A stretch of DNA of 64,000 nucleotides, from positions 1 to 64,000 of the forward strand of contig SFVC01000007.1 in assembly GCA_004560375.1 (NCBI GenBank). Direction: 5' to 3'. Below, piece by piece: positions 33,202-41,225 of this stretch; position 1 is the stretch's first letter; the number at the start of each line of letters is the position of its first letter. The DNA comes from a bacterium (GTDB taxonomy: Bacteria > Bacillota > Clostridia > Oscillospirales > Oscillospiraceae). Position numbers and translations under genes: made by a program. Under the pieces are notes generated by a model. That model did no database searches. It saw only the letters and a program-made list of their open reading frames with translations, and had not been told where the DNA came from.

Positions 33202-34060
33202 ACTCCACCTTTTCGTAGACCTGATATTCGTCCCAGATCTGCTCCAGCCGCTGGAAGGTGGCGGTGACCTCGTCGGTCTTCTTCCGCCCCACCGCCACGA
33301 TCAGCGCGTTGATCACCGACAGGGGGGCCACCAGCGAGTCGGCAAAGGAGACCATGTCGCTCTTGGCCAGCAGCCGGTAGTTGGCCGTGTCGTACAGGGG
33401 GGACAGCTCGCTGTCAGTGATGGCCACCACCGTGGCCCCCTGATCCCGGGCGAACTCCAGGGCCCGCACGGAGCGGGTGGAGTACCGGGGGAAGCTGATG
33501 CCAATCACCACGTCCCCCTCCCCCACCCGGAGCAGCTGCTCGAACATATCGCTGGCCAGGCTGGCCTGCACCTGGCACACGTTGTCAAAGATCAGCTTGA
33601 AATAGAAGGTGAGGAAGTCGGCCAGCGCCGTGGACGAGCGCGCCCCCAAAATGTAAATTTTCCGGGCCTTCACAATGGCCTCCACCGCGGCGGTGAAGTC
33701 CTCCCGGCTCAGCTCCGCCAGCGACATCCGCAGCTTCTCAATGTCCCCCTGCACCACCTTCTCCAGCACGTCCTGGGTGCCCAGCCGGTCGTAGGACACC
33801 TCGATGCGCTGCACGGTGGTGAGCTTGGAACGGATCATCTCCTGCATGGCCTTCTGCATGGCGGGATAGCCGTCATAGCCCAGCTCGGCGGCAAAGCGCA
33901 CCACGGTGGACTCGCTGATCTTCACCGTCTGGCCCAGCTTGGCCGCCGTCATGAAGGCGGCCTTGTCGTAGTTTTCCAGGATGTAGCGTCCAATGAGCTT
34001 CTGCCCCTTGGAGAAGCTGCCCATCCTGCTCTGAATGGTGCTCAAAATATCACGGCTCAT
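33185..34060 (-). CDS. MurR/RpiR family transcriptional regulator
   Basis: 291 residues. Residues 1-80 are an RpiR-type helix-turn-helix (ISESTVVRFAAELGYDGYPA); residues about 120-260 are a SIS sugar-phosphate-binding domain (YILGARSSTALADFL, VVIGISFPRYSTRSVRAL). It would respond to a phosphosugar, but no sugar operon is adjacent. The start at 34060 is the conserved family start; the frame runs upstream to 34138 across the promoter. It is first in an operon with the BaiN-like gene and cmk. Confidence 0.92.
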   Translation of the reverse strand: MSRDILSTIQSRMGSFSKGQKLIGRYILENYDKAAFMTAAKLGQTVKISESTVVRFAAELGYDGYPAMQKAMQEMIRSKLTTVQRIEVSYDRLGTQDVLEKVVQGDIEKLRMSLAELSREDFTAAVEAIVKARKIYILGARSSTALADFLTFYFKLIFDNVCQVQASLASDMFEQLLRVGEGDVVIGISFPRYSTRSVRALEFARDQGATVVAITDSELSPLYDTANYRLLAKSDMVSFADSLVAPLSVINALIVAVGRKKTDEVTATFQRLEQIWDEYQVYEKVEYGTQQ

Positions 34061-34140
34061 AGCGTGTACCCTACCCTGCTCGTTTTCTCTTTCCCCCGGC
34101 GAAATGACGGCAAGCCGCGCCGCGTTTCGCCAGTGCACCT

Positions 34141-34169
34141 ATCATAACGGTTCGCGCCGAAAAAAGCAA
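34141..34169 (-). promoter_or_regulatory. Promoter upstream of the rpiR-type gene
   Basis: Minus-strand TTGCTT (34169-34164), 17 bp, TATGAT (34146-34141). Confidence 0.7.
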
Positions 34170-34191
34170 GTGGTTTTGCACGTTTTCCCGC

Positions 34192-34884
34192 TCAAACTTG
34201 CAAACTCTCCCGTTCCTCCGCCGTCAGGGGCCGCCATCTGCCCGGCCGCAAATCCCCCAGCGTCAGGCTTCCCTCCCGCACCCGGAGCAGCCGATCCACC
34301 CGCAGCCCCGCCGCGGCACACATACGGCGCACCTGCCGGTTTTTGCCCTGGTGGATCACCACGGTGAGGGTGTTTTTCCCGGTGCGCTCCACCCGGTCGG
34401 CGGTGAGCACCTCCCCGCCGTCCTCCACCGGGGCGGACAGGATGGGCAGCGCCCGGGCCACGTCCCCCGTCACCCGGACATGGTATTCCTTCTCCACCCC
34501 GTGGGAGGGGTGGGTGAGCCGCTGGGTCAGCGCTCCGTCGTCGGTGAGCAGCAGCAGGCCCTCCGAGTCCATGTCCAGCCGTCCCACCGGCCACACCCGG
34601 ACGGGGCAGTCTGCCACCAGCTGGGCCGCCGTCCTGCGCCCCTTCTCGTCGGACAGGGTGGTGACATAGCCCCGGGGCTTGTGGAGCATGATGTACGTGT
34701 GGGGGTTGGGCACGGGCAGCGGCGCACCGTCCACCTCGATCCAATCGCAGTCCGGATCGGCCTTGTCCCCCAGCGCCGCCGGCCGGCCGTTTACCGTCAC
34801 CCGGCCAGCCAGGATGTACTCCTCCGCCCGGCGGCGGGAGCAGATCCCCGCCGCCGACAGCAGCTTTTGCAGCCGTTCCTCCAT
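34192..34884 (-). CDS. rluB: Pseudouridine synthase (RsuA/RluB family)
   Basis: 230 residues. N-terminal S4 RNA-binding domain (RLQKLLSAAGICSRRRAEEY); catalytic domain with the Asp motif VGRLDMDSEGLLLLT near residue 100 and GKNRQVRRMCAAAG near 185. It would modify 23S rRNA. The start at 34884 has GAGGAG upstream; upstream in-frame extension is a shadow of dacF. Last gene of the scpA-scpB-DUF2953-ytfJ-dacF-rluB run, 26 bp after dacF. Confidence 0.94.
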   Translation of the reverse strand: MEERLQKLLSAAGICSRRRAEEYILAGRVTVNGRPAALGDKADPDCDWIEVDGAPLPVPNPHTYIMLHKPRGYVTTLSDEKGRRTAAQLVADCPVRVWPVGRLDMDSEGLLLLTDDGALTQRLTHPSHGVEKEYHVRVTGDVARALPILSAPVEDGGEVLTADRVERTGKNTLTVVIHQGKNRQVRRMCAAAGLRVDRLLRVREGSLTLGDLRPGRWRPLTAEERESLQV

Positions 34885-34910
34885 GCCGCCCGCTCCTCTC
34901 CATGCCGCGC

Positions 34911-36017
34911 TTACGCAGTTCGCCCGCCCAGCAGCGCCCGCAGCTTCTCCAAAAATGTCAACGGCTCCCGCACGTCCAGCCCCGCGCCGCTCTGGCTCAC
35001 CAGCGGCATCTCGGCGATGATCTCCCCGCCCAGCCGCCAGCGGATCGTCCCCAGCCGCACCCCCGGGGGCAGAAGGGCGGAGGCGCTTTGCAGCAGCTCC
35101 ACCTCCTGCACCGGCTTCTCCCCCTCCTTCAGGGGATAGCCCAGCTCCCCTTGGGTCACCACCGGCATGGTGGGGATCAGGCTGCCCTCCACCGCCACCG
35201 CGCCCGCTGCCTCCCCCGCCCCGCACAGCACCTGCCGGGGGTAGGTCTGGAAGCCGTAGTCCAGCAGCTTCCGGTGGTCGTTCCAGTCGTCCCCGTCGTT
35301 GAGGGTGACACAGATCAGGGTCTGGCCGTTCCGGGTGGCGGCGGACACCAGGGTGCGGCCCGCCTTTTCGGTGAACCCGGTTTTCATGCCCACACAGCCC
35401 TCGTAGCGGTGGAGCAGCTTGTTGTGGTTCACAAACGTCCTTGTTCCGATGGTGATGGATCCGGTGGCGCAGATCTCCGCCACCGTCTCATTCTTCAGGC
35501 ACGCCCGGGCCAGCAGCGCCATGTCGTAGGGGGTGGAGTGGTGGTTCTCATGATCCAGTCCGCTGGGGTTGGCGAAGGAGCTGTCCTTCATCCCCAGCTC
35601 CGCCGCCTTCTCGTTCATCAGGGCCGCGAACTCCGCCTCGCTGCCCGCCGTGTGGCAGGCGATTACCATGGCCGCGTCGTTCCCCGACTGGAGCAACAAG
35701 CCGTACAGCAGGCCCCGCAGCGTGATCTCCTCCCCCGCCTTCAGGTAGATGGACGAGCCCTCGCTGCCCAGCCACTCCCCCTTGACGGCGATCACCTCGT
35801 CCAGATCCCCGGCCCGCTCCACCGCCACCAGCGCCGTCATCAGCTTGGTGGTGCTGGCGATGAGCCGGGGGGTGTGGGCGTCGTGCTCATACAGCACCCG
35901 GCCGCTCTCGGCGTCCATCAGGACGGCGCCCGCGGCCCGGTCGCCCACCGCGTAGGCCGGGGGGATCAGCAGGATCGCCACGGCCAGCGCCCACAGCAGC
36001 CCAGTCATTTTCCTCAT
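34911..36017 (-). CDS. dacF: D-alanyl-D-alanine carboxypeptidase (DacF-like, class A LMW PBP)
   Basis: 368 residues with a signal peptide (residues 1-23, cleaved after AYA). Peptidase S11 motifs: STTKLM (active Ser near 55), SGND near 111 and KTGFTEKAG near 213. A C-terminal PBP5-like beta domain follows. It trims pentapeptide in peptidoglycan; DacF paralogues act in spore cortex formation, which fits the adjacent ytfJ. The ribosome site GGGAG lies inside a 9-bp hairpin. Confidence 0.95.
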   Translation of the reverse strand: MRKMTGLLWALAVAILLIPPAYAVGDRAAGAVLMDAESGRVLYEHDAHTPRLIASTTKLMTALVAVERAGDLDEVIAVKGEWLGSEGSSIYLKAGEEITLRGLLYGLLLQSGNDAAMVIACHTAGSEAEFAALMNEKAAELGMKDSSFANPSGLDHENHHSTPYDMALLARACLKNETVAEICATGSITIGTRTFVNHNKLLHRYEGCVGMKTGFTEKAGRTLVSAATRNGQTLICVTLNDGDDWNDHRKLLDYGFQTYPRQVLCGAGEAAGAVAVEGSLIPTMPVVTQGELGYPLKEGEKPVQEVELLQSASALLPPGVRLGTIRWRLGGEIIAEMPLVSQSGAGLDVREPLTFLEKLRALLGGRTA

Positions 36018-36025
36018 AAAAGGTC

Positions 36026-36055
36026 ACTCCCATCCGAATTTGATCAGATGGGAGT
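36026..36055 (-). promoter_or_regulatory. Hairpin masking the dacF ribosome site
   Basis: ACTCCCATC (36026-36034) pairs with GATGGGAGT (36047-36055). On the minus strand the dacF Shine-Dalgarno GGGAG, 9 bases from the ATG, is in the 3' arm. It may limit dacF translation or act as a weak terminator after ytfJ. Confidence 0.5.
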
Positions 36056-36091
36056 AGTATGGCCTTTGAAAACCGTCCTTATCCCGCGGGG

Positions 36092-36499
36092 TTACAGGGG
36101 CTGATCCCCCGCCTCCCCGGCGGTCTTCTTGTCGATATAGCCGGTGACCTTCTCAAACATCTCGGGCACCAGATCCACCACCCGGCTCACCGTATCTCCC
36201 GGCGGGGGCGCCACGGGCAGCAGCCGCACCGAACCGTCCTTCACAATGAGGAACGCAATGGGCATTACATTCACCCCGGCCCCCGCGCCGCCGCCGAAGT
36301 TCTTGGCCACGTTCTGGGTCTTGCCGAAGTCGGAGCCGCCGGTGGCGAAGCCGAAGGACAGCTTGGACACCGGGATCAGGGTCACCCCGTCCTGGGTGAC
36401 GATGGGCTGGCCCACCACGGTGTTGGCGTCCACCATCTCCCGGATCTTGTTCATGGTGGTCTGAAGCACTTCATTGATGGGATGGTTGGTTTCACTCAT
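36092..36499 (-). CDS. ytfJ: GerW/YtfJ family sporulation protein
   Basis: 135 residues without membrane segments. The family features are present: N-terminal helix with MNKIREMVDANTVVGQPI, VTLIPVSKLSFGFATGG, a glycine-rich stretch FGGGAGAGVNV and AFLIVKDGSVRLLPV. YtfJ (GerW) is a forespore protein of Bacillus and Clostridium linked to germination. It overlaps the DUF2953 gene by 8 bases, as in other clostridial genomes. Confidence 0.93.
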   Translation of the reverse strand: MSETNHPINEVLQTTMNKIREMVDANTVVGQPIVTQDGVTLIPVSKLSFGFATGGSDFGKTQNVAKNFGGGAGAGVNVMPIAFLIVKDGSVRLLPVAPPPGDTVSRVVDLVPEMFEKVTGYIDKKTAGEAGDQPL

Positions 36500-37127
36500 G
36501 ACTCATAGCCTCCTGTTTTGTTCTGGTGGGTTTCCCGCTTCTGATCCAGGTGATCAGCACCTTTACGCCATAGTGTACGCCCAGCGTCACAATCTGCCCC
36601 ACGGTCAGGGTGAGGGCCGCCGTCAGCTCCACCCCGGGCTGGGCGCGGCCATAGTCCAGGCCCACCTGGAAGGAATGGCGCTTTACCTTGAAATTATTGT
36701 CCAAAATGGGCCAGATCATTCCCAGCGCGGCGTTGGCCTGCCCGTAACCCAGGGCGATGGCGGCGGGGTCACTGCCGCCCCAGATGAGCTGGAGCTCCAG
36801 GTCGTCGATGCGGATCTTCCGCTTCAGCGCCCCACAGGCCTGTCCCGCCACCGGCAAAAGCTGCATCAGCCGGGACAGGGTGCCGGGCTGGCCCTCCTTG
36901 GGCTCCTTCTTGTGCTGTTCCGCCACGGCGGGCGGCTCTTTTTGCTTTTTTTCCTTTTTGGGCTTCTTTTTTTTCGGCCTGGCGGGCAGCATCTGGAGCT
37001 TCAACGGCCCCGCCAGCACCCAGACGAACAGCCCCTCGGCCCCATAGCGCACCCGCCCCCCCAGCCGGATCAGGGAGAGCAGCCACAGCACCGCCAGGAC
37101 GATCAGCAGCACCTTGAGGAACGTCAT
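36492..37127 (-). CDS. DUF2953 domain-containing membrane protein
   Basis: 211 residues. One N-terminal membrane helix (residues 2-20), then a Lys/Glu-rich linker (PKKKKPKKEKKQKEP near residue 52), then the DUF2953 core (ELQLIWGGSDPAAIALGYGQ). Partner of YtfJ in spore formers; function unknown. It overlaps scpB by ATGA upstream and ytfJ by 8 bases downstream. Confidence 0.85.
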   Translation of the reverse strand: MTFLKVLLIVLAVLWLLSLIRLGGRVRYGAEGLFVWVLAGPLKLQMLPARPKKKKPKKEKKQKEPPAVAEQHKKEPKEGQPGTLSRLMQLLPVAGQACGALKRKIRIDDLELQLIWGGSDPAAIALGYGQANAALGMIWPILDNNFKVKRHSFQVGLDYGRAQPGVELTAALTLTVGQIVTLGVHYGVKVLITWIRSGKPTRTKQEAMSHE

Positions 37128-37750
37128 TCCGACCCCTCCCCCTCCGGCGGCGGGGCCTCCTCCGGCTCCTCTGCCTCCGCCTGCTGGAGGCGCTGGAGGG
37201 CGGATTCCAGCTGCATGGTGAGCTGGGCCTCCTCCTGGGTGGCGGAGGGCAGCTCGGGCAGATCGTCCAGCGACGCCAGCCCGAAGGAGCGCAGGAAGGT
37301 TTTTGTCGTCTTAAACTGCATGGGCCGCCCCGGCACCGACAACCGCCCCGCCTCGCAGATCAGCTCCCGCTCCAGCAGCAGGCCCACGGTGTAGGAGCTG
37401 TCCACCCCCCGGATCTGCTCGATGTAGGCCCGGGTCACCGGCTGGAAGTAGGCGATGATGGCCAGCACCTCCAGGGCGGGCTGGGACAGCTTGGCCGGCC
37501 TGCGGTTTTCCAGGGTCTTGCGGATATAGGCCGCCTGCTCCGGCGCGGAGCACATCTGCCAGCTGGCCTCCAGCCGCACCAGCCGGATGCCCCGGCGCTC
37601 ATAGCTGTAGTAGTCCGCCAGCCGCTGGCAGACGCTGTCCACCGTGTCCCGATCCTGCCCCAGGGTCAGGCAGATCCGCTCCACGGGCACCGGATCCCCG
37701 GCGGCAAAGAGGATGCCCTCGATGGCGCTCTCCAGCTCTTTTAAGTCCAT
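37124..37750 (-). CDS. scpB: Segregation and condensation protein B
   Basis: 208 residues. Kleisin-associated winged-helix protein of the SMC-ScpAB condensin. Motifs: IEGILFAAGDPVPVERI, the conserved QPALEVLAIIAYFQPVTRAY and GRPMQFKTTKTFLRSFGL. The C-terminal tail is acidic and Pro-rich. The start at 37750 has TGGAGG upstream. It lies 17 bp after scpA. Confidence 0.96.
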   Translation of the reverse strand: MDLKELESAIEGILFAAGDPVPVERICLTLGQDRDTVDSVCQRLADYYSYERRGIRLVRLEASWQMCSAPEQAAYIRKTLENRRPAKLSQPALEVLAIIAYFQPVTRAYIEQIRGVDSSYTVGLLLERELICEAGRLSVPGRPMQFKTTKTFLRSFGLASLDDLPELPSATQEEAQLTMQLESALQRLQQAEAEEPEEAPPPEGEGSE

Positions 37751-37767
37751 GCCCGGGCCTCCATTCT

Positions 37768-38568
37768 TTAATAGCTTTCGACCGTCACGTCGATCTCTCC
37801 CGGCCCGTCGTCCACGGTGCTGGTGACGGTGCAGTCCTCCGCCGTCCCCGCCAGGTGGATCCGGTTGGCCTTGCACAGCTCCAGGATGGCCAGGAACGTG
37901 GCCACCACCTCGGAGCGGCTGCGGCTGGTCTTGAACAGCGCCCGGAACCGGGCCACGCCGAACTGCACCAGCCTGTCCAGAATGGAGCGGGCCTTGTCCG
38001 CCACCGGGTAGGGCTCCCGGCCCACGATGCCCTCGAAGGCGGCGGCGGGGGGCGGCAGCCTGCTGTCCGTCCGGGCCAGCACCGAGCGGATGGCGGACAG
38101 CAAGTCCCCCCGGTCGTGGACGTAGCGGTAGGTGTTGTCCGCCTTCACCGGCTCGGGGGGCTTGGCCAGGTAGTCCCGGCCGAACTCGTACCGCCCGGAC
38201 AGCGGCCCGGTGACGTCCTTGATCTTCACGTAGGTCTCCTGGGATTTGTGCTCCTCCAGGGCGGCCATCAGCTCCTCCATCTCGCTCATGGCCACCTCGT
38301 CGTCGATGGACAGCAGCATCCTTGTTTTAATGTACACCAGATGGGCGGCCATGGTGACGAACTCGCTGGCCACCTCCAGGTTCAGCTTTTCCCGCCGGGC
38401 CATCCAGTCCAGGTACTGATCCAGCAGGTCGGAGATCACGATGTCCCGGATCTCGATTTTGTTCTTGCTCAGCAGGTGGAGGATCAGATCCAGGGGGCCG
38501 TCGAAGTCCTCCATGTCCTCCTGCTTGGCCTTCACCACCTTGTCCAGGTGGTAGATGGGGGCTTCCAT
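37768..38568 (-). CDS. scpA: Segregation and condensation protein A
   Basis: 266 residues. Kleisin subunit bridging SMC heads. N-terminal DFDGPLDLILHLLSKNKIEI is the family signature; AAHLVYIKTRMLL follows and the C-terminal winged helix contains VVATFLAILELCKANRI. GGGAGGGG lies before the start. First gene of the six-gene scpA to rluB run and has a strong promoter. Confidence 0.97.
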   Translation of the reverse strand: MEAPIYHLDKVVKAKQEDMEDFDGPLDLILHLLSKNKIEIRDIVISDLLDQYLDWMARREKLNLEVASEFVTMAAHLVYIKTRMLLSIDDEVAMSEMEELMAALEEHKSQETYVKIKDVTGPLSGRYEFGRDYLAKPPEPVKADNTYRYVHDRGDLLSAIRSVLARTDSRLPPPAAAFEGIVGREPYPVADKARSILDRLVQFGVARFRALFKTSRSRSEVVATFLAILELCKANRIHLAGTAEDCTVTSTVDDGPGEIDVTVESY

Positions 38569-38595
38569 GGCGCCCCTCCCTTCTATAATAGGGAT

Positions 38596-38624
38596 ATTAT
38601 AGCAAATTTTTTCGCAGAAAACAA
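38596..38624 (-). promoter_or_regulatory. Promoter of the scpAB operon
   Basis: Minus-strand TTGTTT (38624-38619), 17 bp, TATAAT (38601-38596) with TGC in front. Confidence 0.8.
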
Positions 38625-38642
38625 GAGCAGACCGTTTTTGCT

Positions 38643-39071
38643 TTACAGCTCTTTGCGCATGCAGTCAGGTCCGCATTCAATGTATCCATGTTTGGGATAA
38701 AATTGTTTTGACTCAAAATACTCTTTTCCACCCAAATGCACGATGGAGTACCGATACCCAGCCTTTTTCATCTGTTCTTCAGCCGTTTTAAGCAGTTCAG
38801 TTCCTATACCCTGCCGCTTCAGGTTCCACTTAATATAAAACCGATGCAGTTTGGCGGTATTTTGATCATACTTGTTATAACCGATACACCCGATAACTCT
38901 ATTGTCCTCATTGAGCGCCAGCCAAAACATCTCCCCTCGTGACAGGTAATATCTTTGAACATCCAATAAATCCTCATTCAAACGCGGCACACGTCCCAGA
39001 GCATTTTTGGCCTCCAGAACCATAAAAATCATATCGTCTCGATAGCGGTCCTCATATTGAATGATTTTCAT
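38643..39071 (-). CDS. GNAT family acetyltransferase
   Basis: 142 residues, one acetyltransferase domain: MFWLALNEDNRVIGCIGY (beta strands), LKRQGIGTELLKTAEEQMKK (acetyl-CoA loop R-x-x-G-x-G variant) and VHLGGKEYFESKQFYPKHGY. Substrate unknown. The gene is visibly AT-richer than its neighbours, with codons such as AAA, ATT and TTT in place of the GC-ending codons used by scpA and rnc, which suggests recent acquisition. The start at 39071 follows AGGG at normal distance; the open frame further upstream is a shadow of rnc. Confidence 0.9.
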   Translation of the reverse strand: MKIIQYEDRYRDDMIFMVLEAKNALGRVPRLNEDLLDVQRYYLSRGEMFWLALNEDNRVIGCIGYNKYDQNTAKLHRFYIKWNLKRQGIGTELLKTAEEQMKKAGYRYSIVHLGGKEYFESKQFYPKHGYIECGPDCMRKEL

Positions 39072-39082
39072 TTTAGTAGCCC

Positions 39083-39754
39083 TCACCCGTTCAGCTTCTC
39101 CAGCGCCGCCTTGGCCGCCATCTGCTCGGCCTCCTTCTTCGTCCGGCCCGCCCCCGCGCCGATGACCTTCCCGTCCACCGACGCCTCCATCTCGAAGCTG
39201 CGGCAGTGGTCGGGGCCGCTCTCCCGCACCAGGCGGTAGCTCACCGCCGCCCCCGGCGTGCGCTGCACCAGCTCCTGGAGGGCGGTCTTGTAGTCCCGGT
39301 CGGCGGCCTTCTCCTGCTCCTTGTCCAGAATCAGCTTCCGGATGATGGGCCGCACCGCCTCCATCCCCCCGTCCAGGTAGACGGCGGCCAGCATGGCCTC
39401 GGTGGCGTCCGCCAGGATGGAGGGCCGCTCCCGGCCGCCCCCGGCGTCCTCCCCCTTGCCCAGGCGCAGGCAGCGGCCCAGCCCCAGCGCCTTGGCCACC
39501 TCGTGGAGGCTCCCCTCGCACACCAGGGCCGCCCGGGTGCGGGTCAGCTCCCCCTCGGGCATATCCGGGTGCTCGTGGAACAGGCAGTCCGCCACCACCA
39601 CGCCCAGCACCGAGTCCCCCAAAAACTCCAGCCGCTCGTTGCTGGTCAACCCCTGGCCCCGGTGCTCGTTGGCGTAGGAGCTGTGGGTCATGGCGTGCTC
39701 CAGCAGCCCCCGATCCCGAAACCGGTAGCCCAATTTTTCCTCCAGCCTGTCCAT
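39083..39754 (-). CDS. rnc: Ribonuclease III
   Basis: 223 residues. Processes rRNA and other double-stranded RNA. Catalytic signature NERLEFLGDSVLGVV near residue 38, DATEAMLAAVYLDGG near 115, and a C-terminal dsRNA-binding domain (DYKTALQELVQRTPG ... GAGAGRTKKEAEQMAAKAAL). The usual rnc-smc-ftsY order is not seen in the window; instead it follows acpP after a terminator. Confidence 0.97.
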   Translation of the reverse strand: MDRLEEKLGYRFRDRGLLEHAMTHSSYANEHRGQGLTSNERLEFLGDSVLGVVVADCLFHEHPDMPEGELTRTRAALVCEGSLHEVAKALGLGRCLRLGKGEDAGGGRERPSILADATEAMLAAVYLDGGMEAVRPIIRKLILDKEQEKAADRDYKTALQELVQRTPGAAVSYRLVRESGPDHCRSFEMEASVDGKVIGAGAGRTKKEAEQMAAKAALEKLNG

Positions 39755-39778
39755 GCTCGTCCCTCCATCCGCGGATCA

Positions 39779-39811
39779 CAGAAAAAGCCCCGCCTCAGCG
39801 GGACTTTTTCA
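39779..39811 (-). terminator. Terminator of acpP
   Basis: GAAAAAG-CCCCGC and GCGGG-ACTTTTTC form a hairpin with A/T flanks, 16 bp after the acpP stop. rnc is read from beyond it. Confidence 0.8.
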
Positions 39812-39826
39812 CGGTCTTCCCAATGC

Positions 39827-40060
39827 TCAGAGATCCAGATGATCCTGCATATACTTATACAAGTCGCCCACGGTGACGATGGCCTCGATCTCCTCGGCCT
39901 CCATCTCCTCCATGCCGAACTCCTCCTCCAGCGCCATGGACAGATCCACCAGATCCACGGAATCGGCCCCCAGGTCGTCCACAAAGGCGGTATCGCCGTT
40001 GACGGTGTCCGGCTCCACGCCGAACTGGTCGGCGATCAACTTGCAAAGTTTTTCAAACAT
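39827..40060 (-). CDS. acpP: Acyl carrier protein
   Basis: 77 residues, very acidic. The phosphopantetheine serine is in GADSVDLVDL (the DSL motif reads DSV). It carries acyl chains in fatty acid synthesis and fits the neighbouring plsX. The start at 40060 has AAAGGAGC upstream; an earlier frame to 40096 lacks one. Confidence 0.96.
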   Translation of the reverse strand: MFEKLCKLIADQFGVEPDTVNGDTAFVDDLGADSVDLVDLSMALEEEFGMEEMEAEEIEAIVTVGDLYKYMQDHLDL

Positions 40061-40098
40061 AATTTCAGCAGCTCCTTTATGTGGCTTTGAACACATAC

Positions 40099-40127
40099 AT
40101 AATAGGGGCTTTGGCCCTCTGTGTCAA
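40099..40127 (-). promoter_or_regulatory. Promoter of acpP
   Basis: Minus-strand consensus TTGACA (40127-40122), 17 bp, TATTAT (40104-40099). It allows acpP to be made at a higher level than plsX. Confidence 0.85.
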
Positions 40128-40168
40128 GTGGCTTTTGACATTTTTTTGGGAACGTCTGAAAACCGCCT

Positions 40169-41212
40169 TTAGTCCCCGCCCTTTGCCGCCGGCTTCACCG
40201 GCAGGCGCATATGTTCGATATTCTCCGTGATATCCTCGATCATGCCGGAGCGGGTGAATTCCACCGCCTGCCGGATGGCGTTCTTCATGGCGGTGCCGTT
40301 GGACGAGCCGTGGGCCTTGATCACCGGCTTTGCGATGCCCACCAGCGCCGTCCCCCCCACCTCGTTGGAGTCCAGCAGCTTCTTAAAGTCCCGCACGCCG
40401 TCCTTCACCAGCAGGGCGGCGATCTTGCTGCGGAGGTTCCGCAGGAACATCTTCTTGATCTCCTTGGCCAGGAACAGCCCCGTGCCCTCCATGGCCTTCA
40501 GGAAGATGTTGCCGGAGTAGCCGTCGGCGACAATCACGTCCACAGCCCCCTCCACCGCCTCCCGGGCCTCCACGTTGCCCACGAAGTTGATCCGGCCCTC
40601 GTCCCCCGCCTTCTTCAGCAGGACATACGCCTCCTGCTGGAGGGCGGTGCCCTTGGAGGGCTCCGCGCCGATGTTCAGCAGGCCCACCCGGGGCTCCGGG
40701 CGGCCCAGCACCTGCTCGGCGTAGTAGCTGCCCATAAAGGCGAACTGCAGCAGAAACTCCGGCGTGCCCTCGGCGGTGGCCCCGCAGTCCACCAACACGG
40801 CCCCGCCGCCCCCCGTGGGCACCACCGGGGCCATGGCCGCCCGGCGGATGCCCTTGATCCGCTTTACCAGCAGGGTGGCCCCCGCCAGCAGCGCCCCGGT
40901 GGAGCCGGCGGACACAAAGGCGTCCCCCTCGCCGTTCTTCACCAGGTTCAGCCCCACCGTCAGGGACGAGTCCTTCTTCTCCTTGAACGCCGTGGCGGGG
41001 TTGTCGCACATCTCCACCACCTGATCCGCGTGGGTGATGGACAGGCCCGGGGGCAGCTCGTCCACCCCTTCCGCGTGGAGCGCCTTGAGGATCTCCTCCC
41101 CGCGGCCCACCAGCACCACCTCCACGCCGTACTCCTTGATCGCCTGTAAAGCCCCCTGCACCGGGGCCTGGGGGGCGTTGTCCCCGCCCATGGCGTCCAC
41201 GATAATCCGCAT
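40169..41212 (-). CDS. plsX: Phosphate acyltransferase PlsX
   Basis: 347 residues. Converts acyl-ACP to acyl-phosphate for phospholipid synthesis. Motifs: IIVDAMGGDNAPQAPVQGAL at the start, GDAFVSAGSTGALLAGA, GLLNIGAEPSKG and VIVADGYSGNIFLKA. Lies 14 bp after trmFO on the same strand and 108 bp before acpP; no fapR gene is present. Confidence 0.97.
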   Translation of the reverse strand: MRIIVDAMGGDNAPQAPVQGALQAIKEYGVEVVLVGRGEEILKALHAEGVDELPPGLSITHADQVVEMCDNPATAFKEKKDSSLTVGLNLVKNGEGDAFVSAGSTGALLAGATLLVKRIKGIRRAAMAPVVPTGGGGAVLVDCGATAEGTPEFLLQFAFMGSYYAEQVLGRPEPRVGLLNIGAEPSKGTALQQEAYVLLKKAGDEGRINFVGNVEAREAVEGAVDVIVADGYSGNIFLKAMEGTGLFLAKEIKKMFLRNLRSKIAALLVKDGVRDFKKLLDSNEVGGTALVGIAKPVIKAHGSSNGTAMKNAIRQAVEFTRSGMIEDITENIEHMRLPVKPAAKGGD

Positions 41213-41225
41213 ACCGTCGGCCTCC

